In this document: positions 1 through 6,373 of the stretch, one piece after another
Layout of the letters: each line of letters starts with the position of its first letter
Numbering within the stretch: the stretch's first letter is position 1
IMG/VR virus record: IMGVR_UViG_3300031951_000436
Coordinates: 1-39,995 of that record
Length of the DNA stretch: 39,995 nt
Source: a virus
Reading direction: 5' to 3' (one strand)
The notes under the pieces: model-generated
Seen by the model: the letters and a program-made list of their open reading frames with translations, nothing else
Database searches by the model: none
What the model was told of the DNA's origin: nothing
Program-made: the position numbers and the translations under genes

Positions 1-17
1 CCTCAAGGCTCGGGGAT

Positions 18-278
18 GTGACGGGGCATCACAGCCGCTCCCGGTACTACAACGCCAACGAAACCTGGGAGTCGGCTGGCGACAGCGTGGTCGATGCCAA
101 GTGGCGGGACTACCCGGACTGCGTGATCGTGAAGAGCAACTTCGATGAGTCCCCGACCGGTAAGGACGGCCCGTGGTGCGAATACACGGGCGGAGATATT
201 GGTCTGCCCGCTACCCCTGAATCGGCAGTGGCCATGGTCGAAGAGGCGAGCCTCCTCGACAGCCTGCCACTGTCGTGA
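18..278 (+). CDS. Hypothetical protein, possibly 5'-truncated
   Basis: I do not recognise this 86-residue protein. The reading frame is open leftwards to base 3, so the true start may lie outside the window; the GTG at 18 is the first possible start visible. The sequence is acidic with several Trp and Tyr residues, has no membrane segment and shows no motif I can name. It is the first of a run of closely spaced small plus-strand genes and ends 15 bp before the next one, so it is probably co-transcribed with them. Its coding status rests on length, spacing and ordinary composition only. Confidence 0.5.
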   Translation: MTGHHSRSRYYNANETWESAGDSVVDAKWRDYPDCVIVKSNFDESPTGKDGPWCEYTGGDIGLPATPESAVAMVEEASLLDSLPLS

Positions 279-293
279 AAGGACGCTACTCAC

Positions 294-545
294 ATGATGC
301 AGACCTTATCGGAAATGGACCCGCAGACTGCAGCACTCTGGTTCTGTGGCATCTATTTCGTCCTCTGGTTTTATGTCACTGACAAGTGGCCGTGGATCGT
401 GCTTGCATCCACTGCCAGTGTGTTGTTCCTGAGGTACGCCATGTCTCTATCGAACGAGGCAGAGGCGACCTTGCCCCCTATAGCGACGCTCGTAGCAACG
501 CTTCATTGGGGTGTGGTTTACATGTGTTTTTCAACAGAGAGGTGA
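294..545 (+). CDS. Small membrane protein with about three transmembrane segments
   Basis: This 83-residue protein has three hydrophobic stretches, at about residues 12-28 (rich in Trp, Phe and Tyr), 33-48 and 61-79, so it should be an inner-membrane protein. The start is the ATG at 294 (a second ATG follows at 297), with a GAAAGGA ribosome-binding site about 12 bases upstream. Size and topology would fit a holin or a superinfection-exclusion protein, but no endolysin or other lysis gene is beside it, so I assign no function. It lies in the early-type plus-strand cluster, 4 bp before the next gene. Confidence 0.6.
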   Translation: MMQTLSEMDPQTAALWFCGIYFVLWFYVTDKWPWIVLASTASVLFLRYAMSLSNEAEATLPPIATLVATLHWGVVYMCFSTER

Positions 546-548
546 ACG

Positions 549-830
549 ATGATTGAACGAGAGCCCCCAGAACTGGCCATCTATGGGTACGGGGTGGCCT
601 GGAGGAAGAAGCCCAAGGTCGGACAGCGAGACCCCAAGTCGCTGCCCGCCTGGCAGATCGAGCAGTGCGAAGAGTACCTACATCTCCCGGCTCACTATGC
701 CAGCCTCGAAGAGGCAGTGGACCGGGCGAACCACATGAGAACGAAGGGGGTGGAGGTAAGGGTCATGGCCTTGGTGGCCGAACCCACCGACACCGCAGAA
801 GAGTTTGAAAGGAGCAAGGTCAATGAGTAA
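549..830 (+). CDS. Hypothetical protein
   Basis: This 93-residue protein is not recognised. It is soluble and charged, with a basic patch (WRKKPKVGQR) near residues 18-27 and an acidic C-terminus. The ATG at 549 follows a GAGAGGTGA ribosome-binding site. Its stop overlaps the next start: the ATG at 823 precedes the TAA at 828-830, an 8-base overlap that suggests translational coupling with the helix-turn-helix protein downstream. No catalytic motif is visible. Confidence 0.6.
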   Translation: MIEREPPELAIYGYGVAWRKKPKVGQRDPKSLPAWQIEQCEEYLHLPAHYASLEEAVDRANHMRTKGVEVRVMALVAEPTDTAEEFERSKVNE

Positions 831-1197
831 GCGACTGATGATCGACCGTTTCCTGCCCCTCTATCTGGAGGCCGCAGAGAAGGGCGTCACGAAGGAAGAG
901 TTCGCCGCACAGGTTGGGCTCAAGCCCGACACCGTGTACCAGCGGGTGTATGCCCTGCGTCGCAAGGGGATGGACATTCCACTCCTGCGGTCCAAGGGCA
1001 AGATCCCCCTGCTGGAACAGGCGGACAAGATCCTGACGGAGTACAGGGCGAAGCGAGGGGCACCCGCCCCCGCTCAGTCCAAGGCTCCCAAGGACAAGGA
1101 GAACCCCACCAAGGCAGCCGCCCCCAAGGCGGATGCCGACCCGGCCCTGGTTGGTGAGTCCGTGGAGGACATCGCCAGCCTGCTCGGGATGAACTAG
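823..1197 (+). CDS. Helix-turn-helix DNA-binding protein
   Basis: This 124-residue protein has a predicted helix-turn-helix at about residues 22-48 (KEEFAAQVGLKPDTVYQRVY followed by a basic stretch), resembling the DNA-binding part of small phage regulators. The C-terminal half is a low-complexity Lys/Ala/Pro linker ending in a short hydrophobic tail (SVEDIASLLGMN), perhaps a protein-interaction peptide. The ATG at 823 is chosen for the GAAAGGAG site 8-10 bases upstream and the overlap with the preceding stop. It is the last gene before a strong rho-independent terminator, so it closes an early transcription unit. A role as transcriptional regulator is inferred from the fold alone. Confidence 0.65.
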   Translation: MSKRLMIDRFLPLYLEAAEKGVTKEEFAAQVGLKPDTVYQRVYALRRKGMDIPLLRSKGKIPLLEQADKILTEYRAKRGAPAPAQSKAPKDKENPTKAAAPKADADPALVGESVEDIASLLGMN

Positions 1198-1208
1198 CCG
1201 ACGGTATC

Positions 1209-1246
1209 CCCCCGCCCGGTACGGAATGCCGGGCGGGGGTTTGTTT
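1209..1246 (+). terminator. Rho-independent terminator
   Basis: A perfect 11-bp GC stem (1209-1219 pairing with 1229-1239) with a 9-base loop is followed by the T-rich run TTTGTTT. It begins 12 bases after the stop of the helix-turn-helix gene, so transcription from the left should end here and the gene at 1273 may need its own promoter or readthrough. Confidence 0.9.
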
Positions 1247-1272
1247 CCCATCCATAACGGAGTGCGTTAGTC

Positions 1273-1665
1273 ATGCCGATTACGTTTGCCCCTATCCGTG
1301 TTGCCCGGCGTGGCAACAACACCGACCTGACGGTTCATCTCAGGAAGTATTCCAGCGGCACCATGTCCCTGGAACTGGCCCTCTCCGCTGTTGCCCAGGA
1401 GCGGGTCCGGTACATCGACGGCGACCGTGTGGTCGCCCACTACGACGAGTCCAACAAGTCGTGGAGCCTGGAGCGGATCAACTCCGACCGGGCCAGTGAT
1501 GGGTACAAGGTGACCGTCCGTCAACTGGCCAATGGTGCCAGCAACGCCGTGGTTCGCCTCGGCTGCACCAGGGAACAGGCGGCGACGGTTCTGAGCGACC
1601 GGGAGGCCGGACGCTATGAGTTCCTGGAGGTGGCCGGAAACAAGGCCACGTTCGTGGAAGCCTGA
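1273..1665 (+). CDS. Hypothetical protein
   Basis: This 130-residue soluble protein is not recognised. It is rich in Arg, Val and charged residues and looks like an alpha/beta domain with no clear active-site motif. It is flanked by a strong terminator upstream (1209-1246) and a very stable hairpin downstream (1671-1707), so it may form a monocistronic unit; such isolated small genes in phages are often abundant early proteins. The ATG at 1273 sits after ACGGAGTGCG, a plausible ribosome-binding site. No promoter with good -10 and -35 boxes is evident in the 26 bases between terminator and start, so its promoter may overlap the terminator. Confidence 0.65.
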   Translation: MPITFAPIRVARRGNNTDLTVHLRKYSSGTMSLELALSAVAQERVRYIDGDRVVAHYDESNKSWSLERINSDRASDGYKVTVRQLANGASNAVVRLGCTREQAATVLSDREAGRYEFLEVAGNKATFVEA

Positions 1666-1670
1666 GGCCA

Positions 1671-1707
1671 GCCTCGCCCGGCATGGTGACCCCGTGCCGG
1701 GCGAGGC
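1671..1707 (+). promoter_or_regulatory. Very stable intergenic hairpin
   Basis: A perfect 13-bp inverted repeat (1671-1683 with 1695-1707) encloses an 11-base loop, 6 bases after the preceding stop codon. There is no T-run after it, so it is not a textbook intrinsic terminator. It may be a weak terminator, an mRNA 3'-end stabiliser or a processing site ahead of the LexA-like gene. Confidence 0.7.
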
Positions 1708-1729
1708 ACCCCATCACAAGGAACACCCC

Positions 1730-1948
1730 ATGAGCAACACGCTCAAGCCACTGGAAAAGAAACTGCTACGCCACATCGCAGCCCATGTCAGGAAGCACGG
1801 GTACCAGCCGTCCTACCGGGAGATGGCCAACGAGTGGGGCTACAGCAGCATCGGATACATCGCCGCTCTCATCAACAAGATGGAAAAGAAGGGGCTCGTG
1901 CGTTGCATTGGACCGCGAGCCGTTGCCTTCGACCACAACTCTTACTGA
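1730..1948 (+). CDS. LexA-type winged-helix DNA-binding protein without peptidase domain
   Basis: The 72 residues match the layout of the N-terminal DNA-binding domain of LexA: an opening helix (LEKKLLRHIAAHVRKHG), the YQPSYREMANEWGYSS turn equivalent to the LexA PTRAEIAQRLGFRS segment, a recognition helix and a short beta wing (GLVRCIGPRAVAF). The S24 autoprotease domain of true LexA and CI-type repressors is absent, so it cannot self-cleave. The start at ATG 1730 has an AAGGAA site 8 bases upstream. A plausible role is repressor or antirepressor competing at SOS-type operators. It sits directly before another small helix-turn-helix gene and is probably co-transcribed with it. Confidence 0.75.
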   Translation: MSNTLKPLEKKLLRHIAAHVRKHGYQPSYREMANEWGYSSIGYIAALINKMEKKGLVRCIGPRAVAFDHNSY

Positions 1949-1959
1949 AAGGAGACCAC

Positions 1960-2112
1960 ATGACTCGTTCCATCAAAGACAAGGACCCCATCCGCGTTCG
2001 CAACTTCATGGTCTGGGAGTTGCACTGCAAGGGGTACAGCCAGCAGTTCATCTCACGGATCTTCGGCATTACATCGGCCCGTGTATGCCAGATCCTGGGG
2101 GAGATGCAGTGA
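1960..2112 (+). CDS. Small helix-turn-helix protein
   Basis: A 50-residue protein whose C-terminal half (KGYSQQFISRIFGITSARVC) fits a resolvase or sigma-region-4 type helix-turn-helix: a helix, a Gly-containing turn and a recognition helix. It has an excellent GAAAGGAGA ribosome-binding site before the ATG at 1960. Its stop codon overlaps the GTG of the next gene (GTGA), suggesting coupled translation. It probably binds DNA or RNA polymerase as a small early regulator; the target is unknown. Confidence 0.6.
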   Translation: MTRSIKDKDPIRVRNFMVWELHCKGYSQQFISRIFGITSARVCQILGEMQ

Positions 2113-2243
2113 GACTACCCACCTGGGACAGGATTCTTACGGCCCTGGTCCTGATCCGCATGGGTCAGGAACTCGGGACCAACAGCCAGTTGGCACGGGC
2201 TGTCCATGCCGTGCTGAGTATTGCCATCAACATCTTCAAGTAA
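2109..2243 (+). CDS. Small hypothetical protein
   Basis: This 44-residue protein begins at a GTG that overlaps the previous stop in the GTGA arrangement common in this genome, with GGGGAG as ribosome-binding site. It contains two amphipathic or hydrophobic helices (about residues 7-19 and 29-42), so it could be a small membrane-associated peptide. No family is recognised. Evidence for coding is the tight spacing and the 11-base gap to the next ribosome-binding-site-led gene. Confidence 0.4.
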   Translation: MRLPTWDRILTALVLIRMGQELGTNSQLARAVHAVLSIAINIFK

Positions 2244-2254
2244 GGAAACAAGCG

Positions 2255-2581
2255 ATGATCGCATCAAGCCCCGAAGTACTAGACCGTTGCACACACATCG
2301 AACACCAGACCGTATATCACGACATGATCTGCAGGATGGGAGACCACAAGATTCGCGTCCGGGTGAAGCGGAATGTCTACGACTTCCAGTCTTCAGTCAC
2401 TGCGGAACACTGGGGGATTGGTGGGTGGAACGAAATGTTCCGCCACCCCATCCATGTCTATCCGCCCCTGGCCAACGTCAATCATAAAAGCACCACAGCA
2501 GCGGAGGCTCTTGATGCCATGGCTGCTGTCGAGAAGACGGTCCTGGAGTTGGCCGAGCAGTTCCTGGAGTACCGCGAATGA
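2255..2581 (+). CDS. Hypothetical protein
   Basis: A 108-residue soluble protein of unknown function. The ATG at 2255 is preceded by GTAAGGAAAC. It has Cys and His residues in the N-terminal third (C13, H15, H18, H23, C27) that could bind a metal, followed by a beta-rich middle and a C-terminal helix (AALDAMAAVEKTVLELAEQF-like). The stop overlaps the next gene's ATG (ATGA). No motif assigns a reaction. Confidence 0.6.
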   Translation: MIASSPEVLDRCTHIEHQTVYHDMICRMGDHKIRVRVKRNVYDFQSSVTAEHWGIGGWNEMFRHPIHVYPPLANVNHKSTTAAEALDAMAAVEKTVLELAEQFLEYRE

Positions 2582-2940
2582 AGAAGCCAGCCTGGACCGA
2601 GAAGGTTGAGAGAGGGATGTGGCTGATCGTTGCACGGTCAGCCACTGTTTTTTCCGCAGAGAACGGCGGGCCCGGCATGTCCAAGGATGAGATGGATTCC
2701 ATCCTGGCCGCGTCCCGCTACTGCGATTACCACTGGGCCGAGCATGGCCAGTACTGGAAGGAGCATCGAGAACATGCAGACATTCCTACCGTTGCCCGAC
2801 ATGCACGAAAGCGTAAGGGTCCTGGACGACCGGAGGCTGGGGAAGCAGAGGGTCGAGGCCCTGCAGATACTCAACACGCTGGCGGGCAGGTCTCAGGGTT
2901 GGCGGAACCATCCGGCAGTCAAGATGTGGAGGGGGCATGA
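2578..2940 (+). CDS. Hypothetical protein with a long 3' overlap into the next gene
   Basis: A 120-residue frame starts at ATG 2578, overlapping the previous stop. The first 65 residues look like a genuine protein (Trp/Tyr-rich, alpha-helical). From about base 2774 the frame runs out of phase under the glycosylase-like gene, and that tail is rich in Gly, Arg and Pro, as expected of a shadow frame. The frame has no earlier stop, so the tail is translated if this start is used. Function unknown. Confidence 0.5.
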   Translation: MKKPAWTEKVERGMWLIVARSATVFSAENGGPGMSKDEMDSILAASRYCDYHWAEHGQYWKEHREHADIPTVARHARKRKGPGRPEAGEAEGRGPADTQHAGGQVSGLAEPSGSQDVEGA

Positions 2941-3190
2941 GCATGCACTGCGTACCTATCACAACCTGTGCATCGCAGAGTGGATTCACCGTGGGTTTCG
3001 TAACAACATGCAACTCATGGAAGAACTTGCAGGCAGTCCGCTGCCCGACTGGTTCGGCATACCGGAGTTCCATGCAAGCCACAGGTCAAACCTTCTCCGC
3101 AAAGACCCCGGCCACTACGGCTGGTTCGGGTGGAGCGAGCCAGCAGACCTGCCTTACTATTGGCCAACGGAAGCGAGGGCAGAAACATGA
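2774..3190 (+). CDS. Pyrimidine-dimer DNA glycosylase-like protein
   Basis: The 138 residues match the small pyrimidine-dimer DNA glycosylase family found in phages and bacteria. Visible signatures are the N-terminal MQTFLPLPD, the VLDDRRLGKQRVEA segment, GWRNHPAVKMWRG, the FHASHRSNLLRKDP block and the C-terminal DLPYYWP. Such enzymes cut the glycosidic bond at UV photodimers to start base-excision repair, which suits phages of sunlit water. The start at ATG 2774 is chosen because homologues begin MQTF. Its stop overlaps the next ATG (ATGA). The upstream frame at 2578 overlaps its first third. Substrate specificity is inferred from family. Confidence 0.85.
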   Translation: MQTFLPLPDMHESVRVLDDRRLGKQRVEALQILNTLAGRSQGWRNHPAVKMWRGHEHALRTYHNLCIAEWIHRGFRNNMQLMEELAGSPLPDWFGIPEFHASHRSNLLRKDPGHYGWFGWSEPADLPYYWPTEARAET

Positions 3191-3513
3191 AGGGTGACAT
3201 CAACCTGTACGACGTTCGGGTGACGCATCCGTTCGAGACCTTCGGGTACCGGGGCCGCAATCAGGAGAACGGCAAGCGAAACACTTGCGTTCACAGACTG
3301 ATCGTGGCTGCCCCGTCGAGGGATTCGGCCGAGGCAATCTCCCGATTCCATGTCTACAAGAAGGTGGGCAAGCACGTTGACGATGTTCTTGTCTGCGAGA
3401 TCCCCGAGAAGGTACACGACCTGGGGATGTTCGCCTTCAAGAACAAGGACATGCAGTTCTTCAAGGCTCGCTGCGATGCCGATGCAGTAAAGGAGGAAAC
3501 CGAATGCTCGTAG
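3187..3513 (+). CDS. Hypothetical protein
   Basis: A 108-residue soluble protein with alternating beta strands and helices. It carries a middle segment about residues 32-75 (HRLIVAAPSRDSAEAISRFH) typical of small beta-alpha-beta domains. The ATG at 3187 overlaps the preceding stop. Its own stop lies 10 bases inside the serine recombinase gene, so the two are translationally coupled. That coupling hints at, but does not show, a role with the recombinase, such as a directionality factor. Confidence 0.55.
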   Translation: MKGDINLYDVRVTHPFETFGYRGRNQENGKRNTCVHRLIVAAPSRDSAEAISRFHVYKKVGKHVDDVLVCEIPEKVHDLGMFAFKNKDMQFFKARCDADAVKEETECS

Positions 3514-4313
3514 CCTATGGGTACTGTCGAGCCAGCACCGCCGGTCAGTCCCTGACCTTCGATGCCCAGAAGACCGCCATCACCCGGCACTTCAAGGAGA
3601 AACTGGAGCCGGAGGGGTGGACGTTCGGTGGGTTCTTCGAGGACAAGGCGACCTCGGGTGCCAAGCCCCTGACCGAAAGGGAGCAGGGGCGGGCCATGTG
3701 GGTGGCAGTGCAGCCCGGTGACTGTGTGATCTGGTCGAAACTGGACCGGGCGTTCCGCTCAGTCCGGGACGGGGCCAACACCCTGCAGTTGTTCAAGGAG
3801 AAGGGCGTGGCGATTCACTCGCTCGACCTTGCCCTGGACACCAGCACGGCACTGGGCTCCTTCGTCATGCACCTGCTGGTCCTGCTTGCGGAACTGGAGC
3901 GGGAGTGGATCCGTGGTCGAACCCGGGATGCACTCATGGCCAGGGCGGAGAAGGGCCTGCCAATCACCGTCAACATCCCGCCGGGATGGAGGAAGGTGAA
4001 GGCTGGACCCAACCCCGCCAAGCCTGGCAAGTACATCTACCGCTATGAGGTAGACCAGAAGGAGCGGTCCTTACTGGATGACATCGCAGCCAGGAGGCAG
4101 GCCGGTGAGAGTTTCGAGAAGATCAGCAACGACCTGTTCTTCAAGAAGGTCTTTCGGTACAACGCCCCGAGCAAGACGAAGTGGAACAGGAAGCACGGGC
4201 AAGCCGGGCTCTACTCCACTTGGTTCCTGACTCTGGCGATGAAGTGCCGGGACCAGGGGTACCCGCTCCTGACCAGGAAGAAACTGGATCAGGACCCGGC
4301 GTTGTCCTCGTAG
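3504..4313 (+). CDS. Serine recombinase (resolvase/invertase family)
   Basis: This 269-residue protein has an N-terminal resolvase catalytic domain: YGYCRAST near the start with Arg9 and nucleophile Ser11, the WSKLDRAFRS segment around residues 77-86, and a long helix containing ELEREWIRGRTRDAL near residues 130-145. A recombinase-type DNA-binding region follows (GLPITVNIPPGWRKV, then an ERSLLDDIAARRQAGESFEKI helix), but the protein lacks the zinc ribbon and coiled coil of large serine integrases. Ser-recombinases cut both strands and rotate to invert, delete or integrate DNA. The start has an AAGGAGG site. It is the last plus-strand gene and overlaps the convergent sigma-like gene by 25 bp. 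The phage also has a tyrosine integrase, so this may act in inversion or dimer resolution. Confidence 0.9.
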   Translation: MLVAYGYCRASTAGQSLTFDAQKTAITRHFKEKLEPEGWTFGGFFEDKATSGAKPLTEREQGRAMWVAVQPGDCVIWSKLDRAFRSVRDGANTLQLFKEKGVAIHSLDLALDTSTALGSFVMHLLVLLAELEREWIRGRTRDALMARAEKGLPITVNIPPGWRKVKAGPNPAKPGKYIYRYEVDQKERSLLDDIAARRQAGESFEKISNDLFFKKVFRYNAPSKTKWNRKHGQAGLYSTWFLTLAMKCRDQGYPLLTRKKLDQDPALSS

Positions 4314-4807
4314 CAGGTTCGCAGTTGGTCGAGGTAGGACCGCAGACGTTTCTTTGCAGTCCGCCGATGGACCCCATGCTGCCTGCCGAGGACCGAGAAG
4401 TTGGAGCCGTCGAAGACGAACGCCTCGATCCAAGAGCGAACGTCCTCTGGCATATCCTGCAGAGCGGGCAGGGCAGCCTCCATGTCCGGGAAGTCCGGCT
4501 TGGATCGCTGCTCTGCCTGCTCCAGGGTAATGCGGTACACGCTATGGCTCTGGCTCTTCACTTCTTTCTGGATCTCCTTCAGGAATGCGTTGCGGATGGC
4601 CACTGAAAAGTATGCACTGATGCCGCACTTCTCAGGCTTGTACGTCCTGGCTGCTTTGCAGCATGCCAACTGAGCCGCCCCCTCCAGGTCGCATGCTGCG
4701 GCCACCTCTCTCAGGCAGGGGAAGTTCCTCCAGAACGCAGCCATGCACACCGGTATAAGTGCTATGGCCTTTTCCGCTATGGCTTGCTGCTCTGGTGTCA
4801 GGCTCAT
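4289..4807 (-). CDS. Sigma-70-family-like RNA polymerase sigma factor
   Basis: In 172 residues there is a sigma region 2-like stretch (about 40-85: DLEGAAQLACCKAARTYKPE, then ISAYFSVAIRNAFLKEIQKE), matching the DLVQEG...AA..F.P..G..F..Y....IR..IL pattern. A region 4-like helix-turn-helix follows (about 117-165: LGRQHGVHRRTAKKRLRSYL). The layout fits an ECF or SigF-like minimal factor or a phage sigma that redirects host polymerase to phage promoters. It ends the leftward operon and starts with ATG overlapping the previous stop. The four GACATAAAC sites elsewhere in the window are candidate targets, by inference. Confidence 0.8.
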   Translation of the reverse strand: MSLTPEQQAIAEKAIALIPVCMAAFWRNFPCLREVAAACDLEGAAQLACCKAARTYKPEKCGISAYFSVAIRNAFLKEIQKEVKSQSHSVYRITLEQAEQRSKPDFPDMEAALPALQDMPEDVRSWIEAFVFDGSNFSVLGRQHGVHRRTAKKRLRSYLDQLRTCYEDNAGS

Positions 4808-5001
4808 CTCTCTTTGCCATACCGGATATAGGTGTCGTGTCTTATGTGCCGCCTACAGGCGTCCTCATGGCATTGTACGCAAGTCCAGTGGTCGCAGATC
4901 GACCCGAACTGATCGACGTTGTAGACCCCCGGGCGTCCGCATTCCTTGCAAGGCTGCGGCGGGGGTTTCTTTTTTTCTGCGGGCGGCTGCTTCTTAGGCA
5001 T
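4804..5001 (-). CDS. Small zinc-ribbon protein
   Basis: The 65-residue protein opens with a Lys/Pro-rich tail (KKQPPAEKKKPPPQP), followed by Cys pairs CKEC (about residues 18-21) and CVQC (about 41-44), then C49 and two His, consistent with a zinc ribbon or treble clef. Such small proteins often bind nucleic acid or RNA polymerase. It overlaps the sigma-like gene downstream by 4 bases, so a partnership in transcription is possible but unproven. Confidence 0.65.
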   Translation of the reverse strand: MPKKQPPAEKKKPPPQPCKECGRPGVYNVDQFGSICDHWTCVQCHEDACRRHIRHDTYIRYGKER

Positions 5002-5008
5002 GGCACGT

Positions 5009-5332
5009 TCAGTGTCGAAGTCTCTTGGACCTGTGCTTAGGGACTCGGCAGTGTTCCTCTATGGACCTCCTGGCCCTGACGGGATCCACGCCGATAGCCT
5101 CGCAGCACTCCTCGAAAGTGATCGTGCCCGTACCTCCGTCCACCCACTGCTTCGCCTCCCTCCTCTGGAAGGCAGTCTCTTTGACGCAGCCGCCGTCGGC
5201 CCCAGTCAGGTACTTGGGTGCCGCCCTCTTGAGGCCATCGGACTCAAGCCGTTGCACGGCCTGGACCAGCAGCCCGGCACACAGCATCCGCCAACCACCG
5301 GCACAAACCTCACGCTCCAAAGCCACCATCAC
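5009..5332 (-). CDS. Hypothetical protein
   Basis: A 107-residue mostly helical protein with no family I can name. The middle (about 67-90) reads like an HTH or helical pair (ITFEECCEAIGVDPVRARRS), so nucleic-acid binding is possible. Translation starts at GTG 5332, whose TG overlaps the previous gene's TGA, or at the ATG 3 bases later. It belongs to the tightly packed leftward operon. Confidence 0.6.
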   Translation of the reverse strand: MMVALEREVCAGGWRMLCAGLLVQAVQRLESDGLKRAAPKYLTGADGGCVKETAFQRREAKQWVDGGTGTITFEECCEAIGVDPVRARRSIEEHCRVPKHRSKRLRH

Positions 5333-5859
5333 GACTTCCCTCCCAGTTCTTCCTCAATCGCTTCCCTCAGAACCGTCTCCGCCTCCCATCCAGGCAGGAC
5401 GTTGACGATGTGCAGTTTCCGATCAGGCTCAAACTCTCCAGGCCATTCATGCTGGGTCAGCAGCAGGTCCCTCTTCTCGTTCATCAGGGCGACGCGGTCT
5501 GCATGCTTGACTGGCCCAGGCATTGGCCACGGGAGATTGAACCGCCCGGCTATGACCTTCTGGAACTGCTCCTCCAGGGCCCGGTACTCGGGCAATAAGG
5601 TCTTGAGGGGACTGGCGACATCCCCCAGGTACGCCTCGCTTGCATCGTGAAGCAGGGCCCAGAGGCGATGCTCTGGCGGGGCGATCTCCGCCACCAGAAG
5701 GCTGTGCTGGGCCACGGTGTACGGGGCATGGGCATGGCCGGTGAACCGGATGATCTGAGACAGGGCGTGACATACGTCCGAGATGCAGATGTCGTCCTCG
5801 CAGAACCGACTGAGGTCCACGATCCGCCCCGAGTGGGTCTGCATGCAGTGCGGGTTCAT
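5329..5859 (-). CDS. HD-domain phosphohydrolase, YfbR-like
   Basis: The 176-residue protein carries the metal-binding HD signature: H52 (YTVAQHS), H71-D72 (ALLHDASEAYLGD) and D121 (KHADRVAL), with the N-terminal GRIVDL and RFTGHAHAPY segments seen in phage YfbR-like enzymes. This family dephosphorylates deoxynucleoside mono- or triphosphates, shaping the nucleotide pool. The start is ATG 5859 because it overlaps the stop of the preceding gene and matches the family N-terminus; the longer frame to 5994 lacks similarity. Together with the MazZ-like gene at 7299-7619 it suggests active control of purine deoxynucleotides. Confidence 0.85.
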   Translation of the reverse strand: MNPHCMQTHSGRIVDLSRFCEDDICISDVCHALSQIIRFTGHAHAPYTVAQHSLLVAEIAPPEHRLWALLHDASEAYLGDVASPLKTLLPEYRALEEQFQKVIAGRFNLPWPMPGPVKHADRVALMNEKRDLLLTQHEWPGEFEPDRKLHIVNVLPGWEAETVLREAIEEELGGKS

Positions 5860-6080
5860 TCTCCCTCCAACTTCTTCTTGGCCTTCTTGGCACACCCCGC
5901 ACACAGGATGGCCATCACCACTCCCTCCACGTTCTGCACCACATTGAAATGGTCGTCCGGCCCGAGCAGCATGGGCTCGTCGCATGCCATGCACGGGACC
6001 TCGAACGTGTTGTCTGCGTAGACAACCACCCTGAGGTCACCGGCCGCCACTCTCACCGTCACGATCTTGGGGCTATCCAT
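5856..6080 (-). CDS. Small zinc-ribbon protein
   Basis: A 74-residue protein with two Cys pairs, CMAC (about residues 30-33) and CAGC (about 61-64), followed by a Lys-rich tail (KKAKKKLEGE). This is the arrangement of a four-Cys zinc ribbon. ATG 6080 lies 8 bases inside the preceding gene and is preferred over the upstream in-frame ATG because it restores normal operon spacing. It probably binds nucleic acid; function unknown. Confidence 0.65.
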   Translation of the reverse strand: MDSPKIVTVRVAAGDLRVVVYADNTFEVPCMACDEPMLLGPDDHFNVVQNVEGVVMAILCAGCAKKAKKKLEGE

Positions 6081-6372
6081 CCCGCCCTCCGGTGAGCCGA
6101 TAGCCCAATGCGTACAGGATCCTGGCCAGGTCACGGGCTGCATGGGTGACATGCTCCTCACTGTGTGTGGGATTGGCGATGTGCCAGAACTCGTGGATCT
6201 CCGTCTCAAGGCGGGCCCTGCCTGTCAACTTCTCGTTGACCATGACCCTCTCCTGCACGTTCTGGTTTGCGGGGTCCTTGAGATACGCCCAGCCGTCGGC
6301 CTTGCCCCGCAGCCGGGTGTACCGCCACGGAACCTTCTTGCCGAGGATGCTGAAGATGTGGTCGCTGGGCAT
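6073..6372 (-). CDS. HExxH metallopeptidase-like protein
   Basis: The 99 residues include ETEIHEFWHIANPTHSEEHV near residues 58-77. HEFWH is a zincin HExxH motif and the following HSEEHV could supply the third ligand. Small phage proteins of this type (EIHE..H) are known as putative metalloproteases of unknown substrate. The start at ATG 6372 follows the metallophosphoesterase stop by one base. The protein is much shorter than typical peptidases, so it may be a minimal zincin fold with a structural or regulatory role. Confidence 0.65.
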   Translation of the reverse strand: MPSDHIFSILGKKVPWRYTRLRGKADGWAYLKDPANQNVQERVMVNEKLTGRARLETEIHEFWHIANPTHSEEHVTHAARDLARILYALGYRLTGGRDG

Positions 6373-6373
6373 G

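Noticed and set aside
367-376. A further GACATAAA-like site on the minus strand
   Set aside because: It differs at the last base of the 9-mer, lies inside a plus-strand gene and no minus-strand gene follows it.
4950-4985. A plus-strand terminator-like GC stem plus T-run
   Set aside because: The T-rich run is simply the Lys-coding stretch of the minus-strand zinc-ribbon gene, and no plus-strand gene ends there.
5860-5994. Longer N-terminus of the HD phosphohydrolase
   Set aside because: The extra 45 residues are Arg/Gly-rich, lack similarity to the family and lie under the neighbouring zinc-ribbon gene.
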